Positions 59,769-64,000 of a stretch of 64,000 nt of DNA are shown here, piece by piece. Position 1 is the first letter of the stretch; each line of letters opens with the position of its first letter. The notes below the pieces were generated by a model, which made no database searches, had not been told where the DNA came from, and worked only from the letters and a program-made list of their open reading frames with translations. The translations under genes and the position numbers were made by a program. This stretch comes from G963677485 sp942492855 (GTDB lineage Bacteria; Armatimonadota; HRBIN16), in contig OW818647.1 of NCBI GenBank assembly GCA_942492855.1, positions 2,418,001 to 2,482,000 of the forward strand, in the 5' to 3' direction.

Positions 59769-60878
59769 CTAGAAGTTGAACTGGCGGGCGAGGGTAATAG
59801 GCTCGCCTTCTGCAATGGAGATGTTCATTCCCCACAGTGATACGCCAGCCGCATAACCTGTGTTGCTGGCATAGCCTGCACGGAGAGCCAGTGAGTTTGT
59901 GACCGCACACTCGGCCCCCAAGCGTATTTCGCTGGCGTTGGCTGAATCAAACATGTCGATGAAGTCTATAGCCGCCAGCCACTTACCGCGTTCATACGCC
60001 ATGCCGGTGCTGAGGCTGCGCTTCATCGGCTTGAGTTCACTGGTCACAGCCATGCGGTTCCCCCAAACCTCTGAGGCAGGGATGTTGAGGTCAGGTTCCA
60101 GCAGGTTCATGATCACTACCGCATAGCTCACATTGGGGGCCGATTCCGGTTTGTAGATCAAGCCTGCATCGAGGCCAAGTGCCTTTTTGCTGATGTAGTC
60201 ATCAGCTCCCAGCTCGGCTGCGCGTTTGGCGCCTCCATACAGATCAGCACCATCTGCGTAGTAGTGGGTGTAGTAGGCATGGACATAACGAAGTCTACCA
60301 CCGACCACTAACGAGCCGTTGGTGTTGACCTGGTTACCCACAGTGATGTCTGGCAAGCTGATCACGGCCAGACCCAGCACATCACCCTTGGCATCAGCGG
60401 GAATGAGTATGCTTCGACCATCCTGAGCCCACTCCACAAGTTTGTCATTACACATCAACCGCATATCGCCAGTCAGCCCGGCAGTCACAGCCAGACCATG
60501 CATGGCGACACCAAGGTCGGCGGCCAGTAGTGCCCTTGTACGCGTCTGGTCAGCGAATTTCTTCAGGTATTCCGCCGCTTTATTGACATCGGTGGCGCTG
60601 CCGTTATCAAACCGAAACACATCAAACATCTCACTTGTGTTGATGTGCTCCTTTTGCAGCGTCAGACCGGCGGATACAAACCGCACCTTGTTGATCAAGG
60701 CCACAGCGGCTGGATTGTTAAACATCCGTTTCGAAGGCTCTCTTGTGACAGCTAGTCCTGCGCCTGCCATACCTTTGGAATCCGAGCCAAAAAAGCTCAC
60801 CTCGTCGGCAACGCACCCGATGACACATGCGGACAGCAAGAGTGAACACAGTAAAGACCGTAGAATGACGTGTTTCAT
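59769..60878 (-). CDS. FadL/TraF-like outer-membrane beta-barrel protein
   Basis: 369 residues; ATG 60878 has GAGGAG 6 nt upstream. A signal peptide is followed by the family start FFGSDSKGMAGAGLAVTREP and NNPAAVALI, typical of OMPP1/FadL and TraF_2-type barrels. The body consists of amphipathic strands and the protein ends LARQFNF with terminal Phe. The signal region contains LLSAC, which fits a lipobox; a later cleavage near GCVADE is the alternative. Known relatives take up hydrophobic compounds or are uncharacterised. The neighbourhood of SLH porins fits an outer-membrane place. Confidence 0.75.
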   Translation of the reverse strand: MKHVILRSLLCSLLLSACVIGCVADEVSFFGSDSKGMAGAGLAVTREPSKRMFNNPAAVALINKVRFVSAGLTLQKEHINTSEMFDVFRFDNGSATDVNKAAEYLKKFADQTRTRALLAADLGVAMHGLAVTAGLTGDMRLMCNDKLVEWAQDGRSILIPADAKGDVLGLAVISLPDITVGNQVNTNGSLVVGGRLRYVHAYYTHYYADGADLYGGAKRAAELGADDYISKKALGLDAGLIYKPESAPNVSYAVVIMNLLEPDLNIPASEVWGNRMAVTSELKPMKRSLSTGMAYERGKWLAAIDFIDMFDSANASEIRLGAECAVTNSLALRAGYASNTGYAAGVSLWGMNISIAEGEPITLARQFNF

Positions 60879-61029
60879 TGAAGCTCCTCATACGACTAAG
60901 AGATGGACATATATAGCATAAAGACCACTGCGCCATCGTGATGCCCGCCGTGTCACATATATGCTCCTTAGATTCTATCTTAGCTTGTGAATACTCATCC
61001 ATGAGCATTTGCTTACCATATCGGCGCTG

Positions 61030-61115
61030 TTACCGACCAGGTATTTGACCGCGCCGGTTTCTCGGCACTCTGGCGACCGTTGTGCAGCCCGTCTCCGGTC
61101 CGGTCTGGCAGATGG
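61030..61115. repeat. GACCGCGCCGG hairpin repeat copy
   Basis: TATTTGACCGCGCCGGTTTC (61042) to CGTCTCCGGTCCGGTCTGGC (61090) closely matches 24272-24345. It lies between two reverse-strand genes; nothing else is visible in 60901-61140. Confidence 0.8.
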
Positions 61116-61147
61116 CCATGTTATATTGGAGAGCACATACTCTAAAA

Positions 61148-61180
61148 CAAAAAAGGCTCCCGGACCGAAGTCCGGGAGCC
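61148..61180 (-). terminator. Terminator of SLH porin 4
   Basis: A perfect 11-bp stem (61170-61180 with 61155-61165) closed by a TTCG tetraloop on the reverse strand and followed by six T. Nearly identical to the one at 63435-63468. Confidence 0.93.
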
Positions 61181-61201
61181 AGAGTTGGATACGGGAAGCT
61201 A

Positions 61202-63040
61202 CTAAAACTTCACACTTAGTTGGGCCACTCCTACCCCGCCGGTGCCGGCATCACCAAATATGCTGGCGGCGTTGGATGCAGCGGATCGGACATCCACTAC
61301 TTGGTATAGCAGCCGAAGTGCCGTGTTTTCCGCTAACGTCAAAGTGCTGTTCAAGGTGATGAAGCTCTGCGTGGGCTTATAGCCCGAGTTTCGCTGATTC
61401 CATTGCACTGTCTCGTAGTCCAAACCCAGATTCAAGTTAGAGTTAACTGCATAGCTGAGCTTCAACAAGCCGTGTGTGAGGTCATCCAGCTTGGTGACAG
61501 GAGCTCCGTTCAACCTGATTGTTTGGTACCAGCCACCATTTAACCCTACTCCCAGTTTCCCTGCGGTCCAGTTGATTCCGGCATTAGGTCCCTTCACTCC
61601 ACGAGGACTAGTGATACTACCCACACGCCCCCAGCTACCGGGTGCCGCGAACTTCGGCTGGACTTCCAGATACCCTGCATTCAACTTAAGGTTCTCGTTG
61701 ATGGCATATCCAACGCCTGTGTTGATGGCGTAGTTCTGTGTGTTTTCCTTCTGGACGTCATTCTTGTTCAAGTTACTCTGTGCGTAATCAGCAAACCAGC
61801 TAACCCCGCTAAAGAGATTCTTGACCTTAATTCCCCCACCAAACGCCTCAAGCCGGTTGGTCTCTTCTGGCCGGGGACCAACAATCACCGGTTCGTATCC
61901 GAACGCGGCGTAGGCAGCGCTCAACGTGATGTTGTCGTTGATTGTATATCCCAGGGTCGCACCCGCACTTTGTTCGATGTCCAGGTTGTTTTTATTTCCA
62001 ACTGCCTGGAACTGGCCGTTTACCAGATTTGTGACATCATTAGATTTCACGGTGTTGTTCTTACCCGCGAAAAGGCCCAGCGTGAGGTTACCAAATGAAG
62101 TGCTCAACCGCGCACCATCAAGGCTGAAGTTTCCATTGTCGTATGCCGCGATGTTTACGTAACGGTCGTTGTCAGTCCGACGGAAGATAAATGGATTCAC
62201 TTGGTATTCGTATCGTCCAACGGTGAGGTCAACAGCCTTGCCAAACACCGAGACTGGGAGGTTGGCTGTGGCCTTCCAGATCGCGATATCCGTATTCGGG
62301 TTTTCGTTGACACCCTTAAACTTGGATGCACTGCCATTCAAGTAGGACAGGTAGTTGCTGACCAGTATTGTGGCGGATCCGGTCGCGGTCTCACTTAGTT
62401 TAGCGTCAAGGTTCAGTGCCAAGTCGTGTAGGACTGACACATTGGACAGCAGGCTACCGGTTTGCGTCGCATAGCCATTCAAGTCAGGAATGCCATTACC
62501 ACTGAAGCTCTGGTTTGATCGAGCGATCAGGTTCAGATCGACACCGATCTTCAGTTTGGCTTGAGCGGCTTCGATAGCAGACACCCGTTTCTGCAGGTCA
62601 GCGTCGTCCTTCTTCAAGGTCTCCACATCAACGCCTAGAGCAGCCAACTCGTCCTGAAACTCGGCAGATAGCTTCTGCAGCTTAGTTCTGTCTGTGGACA
62701 ATTTAGCGATTTCTGCAATCACCTTCGGGTCTGTCACTATTTCTGTCTTGGTGACCACAGTTGGGCTATTGGCAGGTTTGTTAGCGGCGGTTTCCACCGC
62801 TGACAAGCGTGATTTGAGGGTGTTGAGGGCATCTCGGATCGCTAACGCGAACTCGTAGCGTGTGAGGTTGCGGTTACCCTTGAACGTGCCGTCTGGATAG
62901 CCCTTGATGATCCCATCATTAGTCAGTTCAGTGATGGCGTCGTAGGCCCAATGGCCGGTAGGGACGTCAGGATACGTCTGTGCGTGTACCGCTGTACCAA
63001 TCAGCAGTAAAGCTCCTAATCCAGAGAGGGTGGGTTTCAT
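61202..63040 (-). CDS. SLH-domain porin, paralogue 4
   Basis: 612 residues; ATG 63040 has GGAGG 9 nt upstream. The frame runs on for 65 codons upstream through the leader, without a binding site. Signal peptide (GLGALLLIGTAVHA), SLH domain (TYPDVPTGHWAYDAITELTNDG ... TRYEFALAI), coiled coil (VIAEIAKLSTDRTKLQKL ... DADLQKRVSAIEAAQAKL) and barrel ending VGVAQLSVKF. It belongs to a second subgroup with the truncated porin 5: both have the TTCG-type terminator and shorter barrels. Its leader has the conserved hairpin at 63126-63149 and a near-consensus promoter. Confidence 0.92.
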   Translation of the reverse strand: MKPTLSGLGALLLIGTAVHAQTYPDVPTGHWAYDAITELTNDGIIKGYPDGTFKGNRNLTRYEFALAIRDALNTLKSRLSAVETAANKPANSPTVVTKTEIVTDPKVIAEIAKLSTDRTKLQKLSAEFQDELAALGVDVETLKKDDADLQKRVSAIEAAQAKLKIGVDLNLIARSNQSFSGNGIPDLNGYATQTGSLLSNVSVLHDLALNLDAKLSETATGSATILVSNYLSYLNGSASKFKGVNENPNTDIAIWKATANLPVSVFGKAVDLTVGRYEYQVNPFIFRRTDNDRYVNIAAYDNGNFSLDGARLSTSFGNLTLGLFAGKNNTVKSNDVTNLVNGQFQAVGNKNNLDIEQSAGATLGYTINDNITLSAAYAAFGYEPVIVGPRPEETNRLEAFGGGIKVKNLFSGVSWFADYAQSNLNKNDVQKENTQNYAINTGVGYAINENLKLNAGYLEVQPKFAAPGSWGRVGSITSPRGVKGPNAGINWTAGKLGVGLNGGWYQTIRLNGAPVTKLDDLTHGLLKLSYAVNSNLNLGLDYETVQWNQRNSGYKPTQSFITLNSTLTLAENTALRLLYQVVDVRSAASNAASIFGDAGTGGVGVAQLSVKF

Positions 63041-63125
63041 GTTCGTGGTCCTCCATGTAATGTTGTTAGTTAAGGTGATCAGCAGCCGATCATCCACCGT
63101 CCACTGCATGTGCGAGGTTTGATCT

Positions 63126-63149
63126 AAGAGCCTTCCCAGGTTACCTCTT
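63126..63149 (-). promoter_or_regulatory. Conserved 5'-leader hairpin of SLH porin 4
   Basis: Outer stem AAGAG/CTCTT, 5' bulge GTAA, inner stem CCT/AGG, loop GGGA on the reverse strand. The core is identical to that of porin 3, while the closing pair is A-U in place of U-A. Confidence 0.72.
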
Positions 63150-63269
63150 GTCAGATTGCATCGCCCATACCGTGGCAGAAGACTGAAAAGCATCGCTGTC
63201 ACCTTACCGAAGCAAACCGGAATGGCACATATCACTTTGTTGACTATTCCGCTCTGCTTTGTATTATTT

Positions 63270-63298
63270 ATCCTACCACATCAATTTATCACTGTCAA
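63270..63298 (-). promoter_or_regulatory. Promoter of SLH porin 4
   Basis: TTGACA (63293-63298), 17-nt spacer, TAGGAT (63270-63275) on the reverse strand. The implied leader is about 225 nt. Confidence 0.75.
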
Positions 63299-63434
63299 AC
63301 CTGCTACAAATCCTCTAAAGCATAAGCCGTAATGGTGACTCGATGTAAGGGTAGGTTAACGGAACAGGAGGGTAAAGTGTAGAGAATGACAAGGTGCTTG
63401 GGCGGATCTTTCCTAGAATAATGGGGAGCTAAAA

Positions 63435-63468
63435 CAAAAAAAGCTCCCGGACCGAAGTCCGGGAGCCA
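63435..63468 (-). terminator. Terminator of SLH porin 5
   Basis: Stem GGCTCCCGGAC/GTCCGGGAGC(T) with a TTCG loop and a T run on the reverse strand, just after the stop at 63489. Confidence 0.92.
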
Positions 63469-63488
63469 GAGTTGGATACGGGAAGCTA

Positions 63489-64000
63489 CTAGAACTTCAC
63501 GCTCAACTGGGCAACGGCAACGCCGCTGGTGCTGTTCGCGGAGCCAACATAGCTGGCGGTCGCGGTGCGCACGTCAATCACCTGATACATCAGGCGAAGG
63601 GCGGTGTTCTCGGCCAGGTTCAGGTTGCTGCTAACGGTGATGAAGGCCTCACTTGGCTTCCAGCTACTAGCAAGCTTCCAAACTACGGTTTCGTAGTCCA
63701 GTCCGAGGTTCAGGTTCTCATTTACAGCATAGCTAAGCTTTGCGTTAATGTGGGTCAGCTCGTCATTGGGGGTGAGCATGGGGCGAATGCCCTCATACCA
63801 GCCGCCGTTCACACCGAGGCCGATTTTGCCGGCATTCCAGTTGATCGCAGCGTCCACACCCTTAAGACCGGTGGGGTTAATCCAGCGGCCCATGCGGCCC
63901 CAGTCACCAGCAGCCATGAAGTTCGGCTGAACTTCGCGGTAGCCGGCCTTCAGGCCGAGGCTGTCATTGATTGCATAGCTAGCACCAGCCAAAATGGCAT
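63489..64000 (-). CDS. SLH-domain porin, paralogue 5 (C-terminal part, cut by window edge)
   Basis: The open frame continues to the edge of the window; 170 residues are visible. They form the end of a porin barrel: LGLKAGYREVQPNFMAAGDWGRMGRWINPTGLKG aligns with the same region of the other paralogues, and the protein ends GVAVAQLSVKF. It is closest to paralogue 4 in the last strands (NLNLGLDYETVVW; NTALRLMYQVIDVR) and in its terminator. The SLH domain and start lie outside the window. Confidence 0.9.
   Translation of the reverse strand, partial: AILAGASYAINDSLGLKAGYREVQPNFMAAGDWGRMGRWINPTGLKGVDAAINWNAGKIGLGVNGGWYEGIRPMLTPNDELTHINAKLSYAVNENLNLGLDYETVVWKLASSWKPSEAFITVSSNLNLAENTALRLMYQVIDVRTATASYVGSANSTSGVAVAQLSVKF

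Noticed and set aside
59769..60878. Lipoprotein call from LLSAC in the signal region
   Set aside because: Not adopted as the main call, since the body is a beta-barrel with terminal Phe and a later signal-peptidase site is equally possible.
63041..63235. A 65-residue extension of SLH porin 4
   Set aside because: It would precede a good signal peptide and overlaps the leader hairpin; ATG 63040 has GGAGG.

Overview
The window looks like a chromosomal segment of a diderm (outer-membrane) member of the Terrabacteria, most plausibly Armatimonadota. This rests on several features together: a run of S-layer-homology (SLH) porins with one N-terminal SLH domain, a coiled coil and a beta-barrel ending in phenylalanine; a sigma-H type sigma factor; a GYTLMELLVV-type prepilin; many glycoside hydrolases; and intergenic space filled with short dispersed hairpin repeats. 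Assignment to phylum is an inference. I recognised no tRNA, rRNA, CRISPR array, transposase or prophage.

Layout. 1-1606: the end of one gene and a secreted TIM-barrel glycosidase-like protein with a strong terminator. 2021-3433: a lone ATPase/PD-(D/E)XK-type (DUF234) gene bracketed by two nearly identical palindromes. 4112-11365: a forward carbohydrate block (GH78 rhamnosidase, GH42-like hydrolase, half-ferritin, GH33-type sialidase and a coupled unknown protein). 11734-14742: small genes, a split EamA/DMT transporter, a membrane protein, a prepilin, and a duplicated fragment of the transporter 3' end. 15098-24080 (reverse): Gfo/Idh/MocA oxidoreductase, a coupled GH2 mannosidase / ROK kinase / SIS isomerase operon, an STN-domain protein and a secreted six-hairpin glycosidase. 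24793-27447: a WbsX/GH99-like protein.

27703-37720 (reverse) is an exopolysaccharide locus of the Wzx/Wzy type: glycosyltransferase, O-antigen polymerase/ligase, flippase, Wzz/BY-kinase fusion with a degenerate kinase domain, two more GT4 glycosyltransferases and a nucleotidyltransferase-like protein, mostly with 4-bp overlaps. 38067-39708: a DUF47 (PhoU-like) and Pit phosphate transporter pair behind a candidate Pho box. 39908-42106: sigH-like sigma factor facing rplL-rplJ, which has an L10 leader RNA and its own promoter. 42386-45995: a thioredoxin-fold-like protein coupled to two CNNM/CBS/CorC 'hemolysin' proteins. 46633-47570: a DUF2812-like/PadR pair whose promoter carries a perfect palindrome in its spacer. 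47777-51393: a secreted glycosidase-like protein, a metallophosphoesterase and gcvH.

51455-64000 (reverse) is an outer-membrane block: five SLH porin paralogues (the last cut by the window edge), an SLH protein without a barrel and a FadL/TraF-like barrel protein. Most have their own terminator and a shared promoter type. Three porin mRNAs carry, 80-130 nt before the start codon, a small hairpin with an invariant core and compensatory changes in its outer stem. I do not recognise this element, and it is the best candidate here for an undescribed regulatory system.
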